DNA from: Rhizobacter koreensis
Lineage (GTDB): Bacteria > Pseudomonadota > Gammaproteobacteria > Burkholderiales > Burkholderiaceae_C
Assembly: GCF_013366375.1 (NCBI RefSeq)
Contig: NZ_JABWMJ010000007.1
Location: 1-64,000, forward strand
Reading direction: 5' to 3'
DNA length: 64,000 bases
Shown one piece after another: positions 1 to 6,506 of the stretch. A program made the position numbers and the translations under genes. The stretch's first letter is position 1; each line of letters starts with the position of its first letter. The notes under the pieces were generated by a model. The model was not told the DNA's origin. It searched no databases and saw only the letters and a list, made by a program, of their open reading frames with translations.

Positions 1-61
1 GCTTGCGCGTCTTCTTGGTCGAGAGATTCAGGCCGAGTCCGAGCTGCTTCATGCTCGCCAT
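1..61 (-). CDS. IS5-family transposase, N-terminus only (cut by the window edge)
   Basis: Twenty codons are visible on the minus strand and read MASMKQLGLGLNLSTKKTRK. This resembles the start of IS5-type DDE transposases of proteobacteria, in which a short MKQLGL-like lead and a TKKTRK stretch precede a VVPW segment. A second possible start is the internal Met at 52. The catalytic domain is outside the window, so the family call rests on this short N-terminus plus the IS-like end at 120. Confidence 0.55.
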   Translation of the reverse strand, partial: MASMKQLGLGLNLSTKKTRK

Positions 62-120
62 CGTCGCGCCGGCGCCGACCTCATGCAAGACGGGTCAGCA
101 CGGGGTTATGCAGACCTTCC
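1..120 (-). mobile_element. IS5-family insertion sequence, end only (continues beyond the left window edge)
   Basis: The window opens inside an insertion sequence. Its outer end appears to be at 120, where the minus strand begins GGAAGGTCTGCATAACCCCG (101-120), an IS5-like terminal repeat start. The next bases outside, CTAA at 121-124, fit the 4-bp YTAR target that IS5 elements duplicate. The transposase start codon lies about 60 bases inside this end. The other end and the second target copy are outside the window, so the duplication cannot be confirmed. Confidence 0.6.
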
Positions 121-308
121 CTAATGCTCGCCGTAAACACACCTGCAATTAGTGCGCCAGCAAGAGCCGCCGAGATCTGTGGATGGAGACTCCCCACGGC
201 GATAGAGCAAGCCGCAGCCTCTGCTGCGGCTTGTGCTATCGCAGGATGCGCCGTAGAGGCACATACGAAGCCAAGTGCAGTCAGGCGTTTCATCCCGGCA
301 GTATCCAT
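121..308 (-). pseudogene. cassette gene of unknown function, 3' end cut off by the IS5-like element
   Basis: The reading frame starts shortly after the attC core at 317-323. The first in-frame Met is at 308, and a second at 293 gives MKRLTALGFVCASTAHPAIAQ, which resembles a Sec signal peptide followed by an Ala-rich hydrophobic segment. The frame runs straight into the insertion sequence end at 120 and stops at 81 within it, so the last ten residues come from IS DNA. No attC follows it in the window, as expected if the 3' part was separated by the insertion. A second overlapping frame begins with ATG at 318. The function is unknown. Confidence 0.45.
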
Positions 309-316
309 GTGAAGAC

Positions 317-394
317 ATCTAACGTTCGACATGAGCGGCGGCCCAAAGGGCGTGAAGCGGCCTTTGCGCCGTCCGCTCGATGGAGGGGTTAGGC
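317..394 (-). repeat. attC recombination site 1 (78 bp)
   Basis: Read on the minus strand it starts with the core GCCTAAC (388-394) and ends with GTTAGAT (317-323). The arms CCCTCCATCGAGCGGACG and GCCGCCGCTCATGTCGAAC are shared almost exactly with the attC sites at 858 and 1375. The central part differs and forms its own imperfect hairpin. It closes the cassette whose ORF ends at 417. Confidence 0.85.
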
Positions 395-416
395 CCCGCC
401 CCTTGAAAGCTTAGGT

Positions 417-851
417 TCATATCGGAAGGACAGTCCGACGCTGCAGGATTGAAACCGCATTACCGAGGTTCGAGTGCAGACTGAAAGTATCTGTTATCGG
501 TTCAATGAGTCTGAACTGGAACCAGCCAAGCAGACGGGGATGCGCGGGCCGTTCTTGCCGATGAAACTCGGGCCCAGCCTTATGAAAGAACAGCATTGCG
601 TATCGACCATCCGGCGGCTCGACGCATGCGACGCAGCTTTGCGGAAGGATGTAGTGTGCTAGGACTCCGAGGCGCCAATCGGGTGGAACCAGGCCTTCGA
701 TAAGCGAGCAGCTGTCGAGCTCTCCGACAGTCACAGCGGGCGCCGAACTAAGGGCACCGATCCATGGCGGCCGCGGCGGAGCCGCATGCTCGAATTTCGT
801 GGGTAGAGGGGCGTAGATCATCCATTCGCGTGTGTCAGCCTGCTGCGTCAT
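417..851 (-). CDS. integron cassette protein of unknown function (144 aa)
   Basis: The start is placed at the ATG (851) that lies 6 nt past the core site at 858-864. A longer frame reaching 974 would run through the attC palindrome and is unlikely. The stop at 417 is 22 nt before the next attC. The protein begins MTQQADTREWMIYAPLPTKF, contains two Cys (CVACVEPPDG), and has no signal peptide or membrane segment. I recognise no family. Codon use is less GC-rich than in the chromosomal genes to the right, as is common for cassettes. Confidence 0.65.
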   Translation of the reverse strand: MTQQADTREWMIYAPLPTKFEHAAPPRPPWIGALSSAPAVTVGELDSCSLIEGLVPPDWRLGVLAHYILPQSCVACVEPPDGRYAMLFFHKAGPEFHRQERPAHPRLLGWFQFRLIEPITDTFSLHSNLGNAVSILQRRTVLPI

Positions 852-857
852 CGTGAG

Positions 858-935
858 GCCTATCGTTCGACATGAGCGGCGGCCGCAGGCGGGCGAAGCC
901 TGCCGGAGGACGTCCGGTCGATGGAGTGGTTTGGC
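858..935 (-). repeat. attC recombination site 2 (78 bp) with both core sites altered
   Basis: Same length and arms as the sites at 317 and 1375, with the central palindrome GGCAGGC-type stem in GCAGGC/GCCTGCC form. The cleavage-side core reads GATAGGC (858-864) instead of GTTAGGC, and the distal core reads GCCAAAC (929-935) instead of GCCTAAC. Each differs by one base. The GTT triplet that carries the recombination point is lost. Confidence 0.8.
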
Positions 936-936
936 G

Positions 937-1371
937 TCATGCGCCCATAACGGCGCCGGCCGCGAAGAGGCCAAGCCATACTGGCAGCAGCGAGCTGCGG
1001 AATGCGTGCTCGATGAGGTAGCCGACGTACTTGTTGAACAGCAACCACTGCGGACCGCCAGCGAAAGGTCCGACGAGCGCGAAAGCTACAACCACGGCCA
1101 GGAAAGGTAGCGCGATGGCAAGCGCCCAAGCGCCTGCAAAGAGCACCCCGGCCGCTACAGGTCGAGCACGCGAGGGCGCGCGAGCGCGAGCTACCCGGCC
1201 GGCGAACGCTTGAGCAACGAACGCACTGACCACAAGGTAGAGAGCAGCGAGCCACGTGTGTGGTGCCGAAAAGGCATACGAGGTTGAGCTCAACGGGGCC
1301 ATTCCAGGCGTCACGAAAGCTGATGAGGCTGCGAGGACGGAAGCTACTGAGACTACGCGGGCGTGCTCCAT
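937..1371 (-). CDS. integron cassette membrane protein (144 aa)
   Basis: The ATG at 1371 lies three bases after the attC core GTTAGGC at 1375-1381, and the TGA at 937 touches the next attC, so the ORF fills its cassette. The product is very hydrophobic, with four to five likely transmembrane segments (about residues 5-25, 42-58, 72-104 as a pair, 126-144), and has an Arg/Ala-rich loop (about 59-70) between the second and third. It has no motif I recognise. Small multi-spanning proteins are common among cassette products. No clear ribosome binding site fits between core and start. Confidence 0.7.
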   Translation of the reverse strand: MEHARVVSVASVLAASSAFVTPGMAPLSSTSYAFSAPHTWLAALYLVVSAFVAQAFAGRVARARAPSRARPVAAGVLFAGAWALAIALPFLAVVVAFALVGPFAGGPQWLLFNKYVGYLIEHAFRSSLLPVWLGLFAAGAVMGA

Positions 1372-1374
1372 GGT

Positions 1375-1452
1375 GCCTAACGTTCGACATGAGCGGCGGC
1401 CGTAGGCAGGCGAAGCCTGCCGGAGGGCGTCCGCTCGATGGAGGGGTTAGGC
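1375..1452 (-). repeat. attC recombination site 3 (78 bp), intact
   Basis: Minus strand: core GCCTAAC (1446-1452), arm CCCTCCATCGAGCGGACG, central stem GGCAGGC-TTC-GCCTGCC, arm GCCGCCGCTCATGTCGAAC, core GTTAGGC (1375-1381). Both core sites match consensus. The close likeness to the sites at 317 and 858 suggests the uniform attC family of a chromosomal integron. Confidence 0.9.
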
Positions 1453-1459
1453 CACACAG

Positions 1460-2002
1460 TCAGTCCACCTGTTCATACGGTACGAGGCGCCACAGACGCG
1501 GAGGCATGGCAACCATAGGCGGAAGCTCAACTGGCCCATACGATGAGAGAAGTGGCAGGCGCTGGTTCCAAGAGTGCATGTAAAAGGCGACCCGATATTG
1601 ATTCTCGGTAGGCAGTTCGTTGAAGCTGAAGTCTCCCAGCAAATGCTCGCCGTCTGCGGTGAGAAACTTCTCGCACCAAGCGACTTGCCACCGACCTTCC
1701 GGCACCTGTGGATTCGGCTGGATGAATTCGCCTACGCTAAACGAAGCGTCTGGTTGCTCAACAAGTACTTCAACTAGTGCTGCAGACGATAGCTCTTGCT
1801 CAAAGTATGCACGCCGCTCGGCAAGTTCATCTTCCGATAGCGCCACGATCTCCGCCTCGCGACCTACCCGCTTCAGGAATGCCTTAGTCTCCGCGGAGAA
1901 GTTGATCGGGTTCTGCGACTCGATTTCCCGCTGCACGAACTCCGCGTACTCGACTTCGTTCGCCTTCGGCGAGTAGACGCCAATGACTTGGAGCGAAGGC
2001 AT
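1460..2002 (-). CDS. integron cassette protein of unknown function (180 aa)
   Basis: The start is set at the ATG (2002) found 5 nt after the core GTTAGGC at 2008-2014. The longer frame to 2071 would read back through the attC. The stop at 1460 lies 7 nt before the next attC. The protein starts MPSLQVIGVYSPKANEVEYA, is acidic and soluble, and has a central Glu-rich helix (about residues 50-70) and a Trp/Pro-rich C-terminus ending PPRLWRLVPYEQVD. It shows no signal peptide. The size and lack of known motifs are typical for cassette ORFs; some such proteins turn out to be immunity or toxin-neutralising proteins, but nothing here proves that. Confidence 0.7.
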   Translation of the reverse strand: MPSLQVIGVYSPKANEVEYAEFVQREIESQNPINFSAETKAFLKRVGREAEIVALSEDELAERRAYFEQELSSAALVEVLVEQPDASFSVGEFIQPNPQVPEGRWQVAWCEKFLTADGEHLLGDFSFNELPTENQYRVAFYMHSWNQRLPLLSSYGPVELPPMVAMPPRLWRLVPYEQVD

Positions 2003-2007
2003 ATGGG

Positions 2008-2121
2008 GCCTAACGTCGGAGTTGACCGGCACGCACCGGCAAGGCGGCGCGAGACGTATGCCCCCGCGCACGGCTCGCGGCGCCTTGCCGGTGCGTGTCC
2101 GCGTCGAACGACCTGTTAGGC
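2008..2121 (-). repeat. attC recombination site 4 (114 bp), different subtype
   Basis: Minus strand: core GCCTAAC (2115-2121), then a long imperfect palindrome whose arms contain CACGCACCGGCAAGGC and GCCTTGCCGGTGCGTG, then the core GTTAGGC (2008-2014). It is longer than the other three sites and has unrelated arms, so its cassette probably came from a different integron. The TAA of the upstream ORF lies inside the GCCTAAC core. Confidence 0.9.
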
Positions 2122-2607
2122 ATCAGCGGCACGGGTCGCCTCACTAGTATTTGCGGCCGACGGCTTGGGTGTACGCCGATGTACGGCCGCTTTGTACTTC
2201 CGGACTCGGCTTGCCAGTTCGTTCACCAGAGCTGCCCCCTCAGGCGCCATGCGCGCGAGCTTGTCATTGATGCTCTTGAAGTCGGGAGTGTCAGTGATCT
2301 CGTGCATCAGATCGTTGCGCTTGTCCTTCCAGCGCTTGATTCGTCCAAGGAGCTCTTTGTGGACGTTCTTGAGACAGTCCTCATCTCGCGGGTGAATCTT
2401 CTCCGAGATGTGCTCGAGCTTACGATCCAGGCCGCGAAGGGTCTTCAGAAATGCCTCACCTTGGGTGGGGTACGCGTGGCGGATCACGGAGTTGAACCGA
2501 TCTTCGACAATCGCGTACTGAATCCAGCACGCCTCCATGTAGTAGCCCGCGGCGTCGGCCTTCTTCATTCGCGCGAGAAGGTCTTTGTACAGATTTGTCT
2601 TGGTCAT
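2116..2607 (-). CDS. HEPN-like protein in an integron cassette (163 aa)
   Basis: The start chosen is the ATG at 2607 (MTKTNLYKDLL); the frame is open to 2682, but those extra residues look non-coding. The protein is mainly alpha-helical. It carries RNDLMH at residues 97-102 within KDKRNDLMHEI, which fits the R-polar-x3-H active site of HEPN RNases. HEPN proteins act as RNA-cleaving toxins or defence effectors, so RNA cleavage is a reasonable inference but unproven. The stop codon sits inside the attC core at 2115-2121. It shares its cassette with the larger HEPN-like ORF upstream, 75 nt away, with no attC between. Confidence 0.65.
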   Translation of the reverse strand: MTKTNLYKDLLARMKKADAAGYYMEACWIQYAIVEDRFNSVIRHAYPTQGEAFLKTLRGLDRKLEHISEKIHPRDEDCLKNVHKELLGRIKRWKDKRNDLMHEITDTPDFKSINDKLARMAPEGAALVNELASRVRKYKAAVHRRTPKPSAANTSEATRAADA

Positions 2608-2682
2608 TGGGGTATGTGGTTCTGCTTCAGAGCGCACTGCTACACGATCATGGGCTCGTTCGGACCGCAGCGCACACCGCAA

Positions 2683-3906
2683 TCATGGCGCACCAGCCTT
2701 CGAGCTTTCGGGTCGCGGCTTTGCGCGCGCGGCCTTCGCTGCATAGGCCGGGTCGAAAGAAGCAATCGGCTCCAGCCCCAGATCGAACGGCTTGTATCTA
2801 CCCTTGAACTGGGGCTCACCGGGTAGACGAGCGATATCTCTCCAATAGGCGGGCTCAAGCTTGCCGCCCTCGTCTGTTCGCGGTCTCCTGATGCATCGGG
2901 CTACTACTTGCTCACATACACCGTCGAGGAGCGATGTGTTCTTATATCCGCTCGCACAAGCAGAAAGTAAATGGAATAGCGCCGTGAGCGCCGCGGTTGC
3001 CTCGTCCAGTTCCGGCTGGGCACCGCGATGGATGAATTCGTTCCGGGCCTTCCGCGCTCGGTTGAGAGCGCGATACGTTTCAGTCTGAATGAGACCTTTT
3101 TGAAAGAGAACCTCAATGCGGGCGGAAGTGGTCCAAACCCGATAGTCCTTAAGAAATCCACTACGGTTCGGGATGGCGTCTGCCTGAACCTTAGCCTCGA
3201 TCTCCATCCGCCACATCCGGCTGATCGCCTGCTCGATCGAAGTCCACAAGCATGTTAGCGCCTCTGCCAGCGATCCGGCGACGTAGTGCGTTACTCCAGC
3301 CAGAGCAATCTCAGGGCTTAGAGGTTCACAATGACTCAAGACTGAGCGACCTCTGATGACTGCCTTCTGCAAAGCTGCCAGCGTGATCGTTTTTCGATCG
3401 AGAAGAATGATGTTGTCGCTGATGCTGGCGCTTCGGTCCCGGAGAGCTGAGTGCAAGGACGTGTTGCGACTAGCTCCGCTCAACATTCGTATGTATCCGG
3501 TCTTGAACAGCCATCCCCTGCAAATGTCTGCGGGTGCCGCCCCTTCCGTGTACACGCCGCCTAGAAGCATCTCTAGAAACACGCGATTGAATATCTTCAG
3601 GGCGACTTCCGGCGCGGAGAATTCAGGAAGTGCTGGCATGGCGAGGCTTCCATCGAAGCCTACTAGCATCATGTACGGCGCTACGTTGCCATCAATAAAT
3701 CCACTCGCGCGATTGAGCTTAAGGTAGTCGTACGTGGAGCGATTGATGTCTTCGAGCGAAGGTCTCCAGTGATCACGTTGGTCCTTCGCAATAAGCTTCA
3801 GCGGCGCGCTTACTGCCATGACGAGGGGCATTCCTTCGGGCATTTCCGGATCGACAGACGCTGTCATTGCTTCGTTCCCTGTCCTGTGCACACGGGGCTT
3901 GTTCAT
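2683..3906 (-). CDS. HEPN-like cassette protein (407 aa)
   Basis: A soluble protein of unknown family. The N-terminal 200 residues show no motif I know. The helical C-terminal part (about 205-320) includes RNEFIH at residues 288-293 in LNRARKARNEFIHRGAQPE, again the R-N-x3-H pattern of HEPN RNases, in a context much like Apea-type HEPN domains. Two starts are possible: Met at 3906, or Met at 3867, which has GGGAACGAAG just upstream and would give 394 aa. The gene lies first in the array, about 100 nt after the core site at 4010-4016, and the smaller HEPN-like gene follows. The pair could form a toxin-antitoxin or abortive-infection module; no nucleotidyltransferase partner is visible. Confidence 0.65.
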   Translation of the reverse strand: MNKPRVHRTGNEAMTASVDPEMPEGMPLVMAVSAPLKLIAKDQRDHWRPSLEDINRSTYDYLKLNRASGFIDGNVAPYMMLVGFDGSLAMPALPEFSAPEVALKIFNRVFLEMLLGGVYTEGAAPADICRGWLFKTGYIRMLSGASRNTSLHSALRDRSASISDNIILLDRKTITLAALQKAVIRGRSVLSHCEPLSPEIALAGVTHYVAGSLAEALTCLWTSIEQAISRMWRMEIEAKVQADAIPNRSGFLKDYRVWTTSARIEVLFQKGLIQTETYRALNRARKARNEFIHRGAQPELDEATAALTALFHLLSACASGYKNTSLLDGVCEQVVARCIRRPRTDEGGKLEPAYWRDIARLPGEPQFKGRYKPFDLGLEPIASFDPAYAAKAARAKPRPESSKAGAP

Positions 3907-4009
3907 GGATCGCTCGGGGTGGTCTGATCTTCACCCGAGCACTGGCGGCACGGAAAGGAGAGTTCTTGCTGGGATAGCACGGAGGGGTAAGGATCGCAGT
4001 CTTCATGGG

Positions 4010-4072
4010 GCCTAACATGATCTAGAGCGCAATCGCGCCCCGTAAACAGGTTATCTGGCAGAAGCGATTGCG
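4010..4072 (-). other. lone integron core site with adjacent inverted repeat (array start)
   Basis: The minus strand has GTTAGGC at 4010-4016, the left boundary of the first cassette. To its right is a 9-bp perfect inverted repeat, CGCAATCGC (4028-4036) and GCGATTGCG (4064-4072), but no second RYYYAAC core. It may be the relic of an attI site whose integrase gene was lost, or an attC that has lost one end. Confidence 0.5.
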
Positions 4073-4124
4073 TATCCATTTACGCCACCGGCTTCTGCAC
4101 AGACTCAACCGACCCTACGCTGTG

Positions 4125-4820
4125 TCAATTCGCCGCAAAGCAGTAAAGCAGCCCCGCCCCACCCGTCCCCTTCAGCGCATCCTGGCTGCACCCGCCGCGC
4201 GACAAGTGCGACGAGTTCCACGACTTCGCCGGCGCGCTGTCGTCGAGGCCCATGCGGTCGTGGTGGCCGACCATGGCGGCGCCGTCGGGGCCGCTGTGGG
4301 TCCAGTTGCGGCAGGTGGAGTCGACGTTGCCGGAGATGAAGGTGCCGTCGGGCTGCGAGCCGGTCAGCACGTCGTGCATGTTGGGCGTGTCGCCGCGGCC
4401 GTTGACGGTGGCGCCCTTCTCGGTGAGCGCGGTCTGCTTGTTGATGTTGTTCCCGGCGCCGTGCAGCGCGGCGACGTCGCTGGCGATCAGCTGGCCCTTG
4501 GCGTTGTGCCAGGGGCCGCGGCCGATGCGGTCGCGGGCGTTGACGCCGGCGGTGCCGCCCGCGGGTTGCGCGCTGAGATACGCGCGCCAGGTGCGCGAGC
4601 CGGCCCCGGCCGAGGCGGCGAGCGTCTGGCAGATGCGGTCGGCGCCGGCCAGGCCGCCGAGGTCGGCACCCTTGCCCGAGCCGGCGCTGGTCACGAAGAA
4701 CGACATGCCGGGGCCGGAGCCCTGCCCCGGCTGGCTGGGCGTATTGCCACAGGCGGCGATGCCGGCGACGGCGACGACGGCGGCAGCGATGAGGGTCTGG
4801 CGCTTGAGGGTGGCTCGCAT
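4125..4820 (-). CDS. DUF1554-like secreted lipoprotein (231 aa)
   Basis: The start at 4820 is supported by AGGAGA six bases upstream; the frame is open further but reads through non-coding sequence. Residues 1-24 form a lipoprotein signal with lipobox GIAAC (Cys24), so the protein should be anchored in a membrane facing the periplasm or outside. After a Gly/Pro/Ser linker, residues about 38-231 contain FFVTSAGSGKGADLGGLAGADRICQ, the typical opening of DUF1554, a lectin/endostatin-like fold found in secreted proteins of Leptospira and myxobacteria. Four Cys after the lipobox probably form disulfides. The binding partner is unknown. The gene is divergent from the CrtC-like gene. Confidence 0.75.
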   Translation of the reverse strand: MRATLKRQTLIAAAVVAVAGIAACGNTPSQPGQGSGPGMSFFVTSAGSGKGADLGGLAGADRICQTLAASAGAGSRTWRAYLSAQPAGGTAGVNARDRIGRGPWHNAKGQLIASDVAALHGAGNNINKQTALTEKGATVNGRGDTPNMHDVLTGSQPDGTFISGNVDSTCRNWTHSGPDGAAMVGHHDRMGLDDSAPAKSWNSSHLSRGGCSQDALKGTGGAGLLYCFAAN

Positions 4821-5131
4821 GAGGGTCTCCTGGGGTCGTGCCGCCGGGCGGCGGCGATGAAGGACGCTGGAGCATAGGCAAAGCCGCCTCGTTGCGCACC
4901 GGTGGTCGGCCCTGTGCGGCAGCCGGGCAACGCTGGGTCGATCGCGTTCGAGCGAGGTGAGGCTTCGACGCACGCGAGGCCGGCACGATGGGCGAGCGGC
5001 TTGGCAGGCGTACTGGGCGCCGGGCGCGCCCTCGCTGTCCTCGATTTCCATGGCCGTGGGGAAGGCACCCGAGACGGTCGTCCCATGGCCGCCATACCGC
5101 AAGCTCGCTCCACCCGTGCGAAGCTCGCGCG
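4821..5131. other. divergent intergenic region, 311 bp
   Basis: This lies between the lipoprotein gene (leftward) and the CrtC-like gene (rightward) and must hold both promoters. I see the AGGAGA ribosome site of the left gene at its edge, but no convincing -35/-10 pair, repeat or RNA structure. Confidence 0.5.
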
Positions 5132-6337
5132 ATGCATCGCCGACACCTGCTCCGCTCGCTGCTCGCGCTGGCCGGCGTTTCCCCGGCCGCTTCCGCCCTG
5201 GAGCCGCGTTCGCTTGTCTTTCCGCGCGACTTCGGGTCGCACCCCGAGACGCGCATCGAGTGGTGGTACATGACCGGCGAGTTGCGCGTGCGTTCGGCCG
5301 GCAGCAGCGCCTCCGCTCGCGACACGGGCCGCACGACGGACCGCGGCGACGACGTCACGCGGGCAGCGAACCGAGCGTCAGAGGCCGCACGCCCGTCGGC
5401 GGCGCCCGCCAACACGGCATCGGGCCCCGCCGACACCTTCGGCTTCCAGGTCACCTTCTTCCGCTCGGCGACCGGCCTCGCCGCCGCCTCGCCGAGCCGC
5501 TTCGCTGCGCGCCAGCTCGTCTTCGCTCACGCCGCGCTCAGCGACCTCGCCGGCCGGCGCCTGCGCCACGACCAGCGCATCGCGCGTGCCGGGTTCGGCG
5601 TCGCGAGCGCGGCGGAAGCCGACACGGCGCTGGTGCTCGACGGCTGGCGGCTCAGCCGCGAAGCGGCAGCCCCGGTTGGGCACTACCGGACTCAGCTCCA
5701 GAGCGACCTCGCCGGCTTCGCCTTCGACTTCACCGTCACGCCGACGCAGCCGGTGCTGCTGCAGGGCAACGCCGGCTGGTCGCGCAAGGGCGGCCGCGCC
5801 GAGCAGGCGAGCTTCTACTACAGCGAGCCGCAGCTCGCGGTCGCCGGCCGCCTGCGCGTCGACGGCCGCACGCTCGACGTCGACGGCCGCGCCTGGCTCG
5901 ACCACGAGTGGAGCGACTCGCTGCTCGAGGCCGGCGCGGTAGGCTGGGACTGGATCGGCATGAACCTCGACGACGGCAGCGCGCTCACCGCGTTCCGCAT
6001 CCGCGACGCGCAAGGCGGCACGCGCTGGGCGGGCGGCAGCTTCCGCCGTGCCGGCGGGTCGGTGCAGGACTTCGCGTCGGGCGACGTGCGCTTCGAGCCC
6101 GTGCGGCGCTGGACCAGCGCGGCAACGCGCGCGACCTACCCGGTCGAGTGGACCGTCGACACGCCCGCCGGGCGCTTCGCGGTGAAGGCGTTGCTCGACG
6201 ACCAGGAGCTCGACAGCCGGTCGAGCACCGGCTCGGTCTACTGGGAAGGCCTCAGCGACCTGCTGGACGCGAGCGGCCGGCGCGTCGGGCGCGGCTATCT
6301 GGAGATGACGGGGTACGCGGCGCCGCTGGCGCTTTGA
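5132..6337 (+). CDS. CrtC/AttH lipocalin-like secreted protein (401 aa)
   Basis: The start is at ATG 5132 (MHRRHLLRSLLALAGVSPAASA), which gives a clean signal peptide with an early RR; the longer frame reads through intergenic DNA. After the signal, EWWYMTGEL, FGFQVTFFR and WLDHEWSD are the recurring motifs of the carotenoid 1,2-hydratase/AttH family (CrtC plus a lipocalin-like C-terminal domain). Most members are not carotenoid enzymes but exported proteins of unknown role, often next to LolCDE-like ABC transporters, which are absent here. A low-complexity Arg/Ala/Thr insertion at about residues 52-92 interrupts the first domain. It is followed by a terminator. Confidence 0.8.
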   Translation: MHRRHLLRSLLALAGVSPAASALEPRSLVFPRDFGSHPETRIEWWYMTGELRVRSAGSSASARDTGRTTDRGDDVTRAANRASEAARPSAAPANTASGPADTFGFQVTFFRSATGLAAASPSRFAARQLVFAHAALSDLAGRRLRHDQRIARAGFGVASAAEADTALVLDGWRLSREAAAPVGHYRTQLQSDLAGFAFDFTVTPTQPVLLQGNAGWSRKGGRAEQASFYYSEPQLAVAGRLRVDGRTLDVDGRAWLDHEWSDSLLEAGAVGWDWIGMNLDDGSALTAFRIRDAQGGTRWAGGSFRRAGGSVQDFASGDVRFEPVRRWTSAATRATYPVEWTVDTPAGRFAVKALLDDQELDSRSSTGSVYWEGLSDLLDASGRRVGRGYLEMTGYAAPLAL

Positions 6338-6416
6338 GCAGGCGCGACTCGGCGCGATCTCGTGTCGGCACCCCGCTCGCGTTGCCGAGCCCGGCGGCTC
6401 TCTCTCGCCAACCACA

Positions 6417-6456
6417 AGAAAAAAGCCGGCCGGAACAACGCCCCGCCGGCTTCTTC
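6417..6456. terminator. bidirectional rho-independent terminator
   Basis: Stem AAGCCGGC (6423-6430) and GCCGGCTT (6445-6452), preceded by an A-run and followed by TTCTTC. It lies between the convergent CrtC-like gene and emrB and can serve both. Confidence 0.75.
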
Positions 6457-6506
6457 ATCTGCAGCGCAACCAGCGGCGCCGAAACACCGCTGCGGTCACG
6501 GGGGCG

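Larger units (their letters stand above)
121..4016 (-). mobile_element. integron gene-cassette array lacking an integrase (CALIN-like)
   Basis: Five units are read leftward. Each minus-strand ORF is followed closely by an attC-like palindrome bounded by RYYYAAC and GTTRRRY core sites (317-394, 858-935, 1375-1452, 2008-2121). The array starts at a lone core site at 4010-4016. Start codons sit 5-15 nt after the previous core site and stop codons abut or overlap the next one, which is the normal cassette layout. An integron integrase would be expected to the right of 4016, reading rightward, but that place holds a lipoprotein gene on the minus strand. The base composition is visibly less GC-rich than the chromosome to the right. 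The left part is cut by an IS5-like element. Confidence 0.8.

Noticed and set aside
1460-2071. A longer form of the 180-aa cassette protein starting at 2071
   Set aside because: The extra codons would run through the attC palindrome and past the cassette boundary.
4028-4072. A full fifth attC site around the inverted repeat next to the array head
   Set aside because: Only one core site (4010-4016) is present; the far side has no GTTRRRY-like heptamer at the right place, so it is listed as a relic only.
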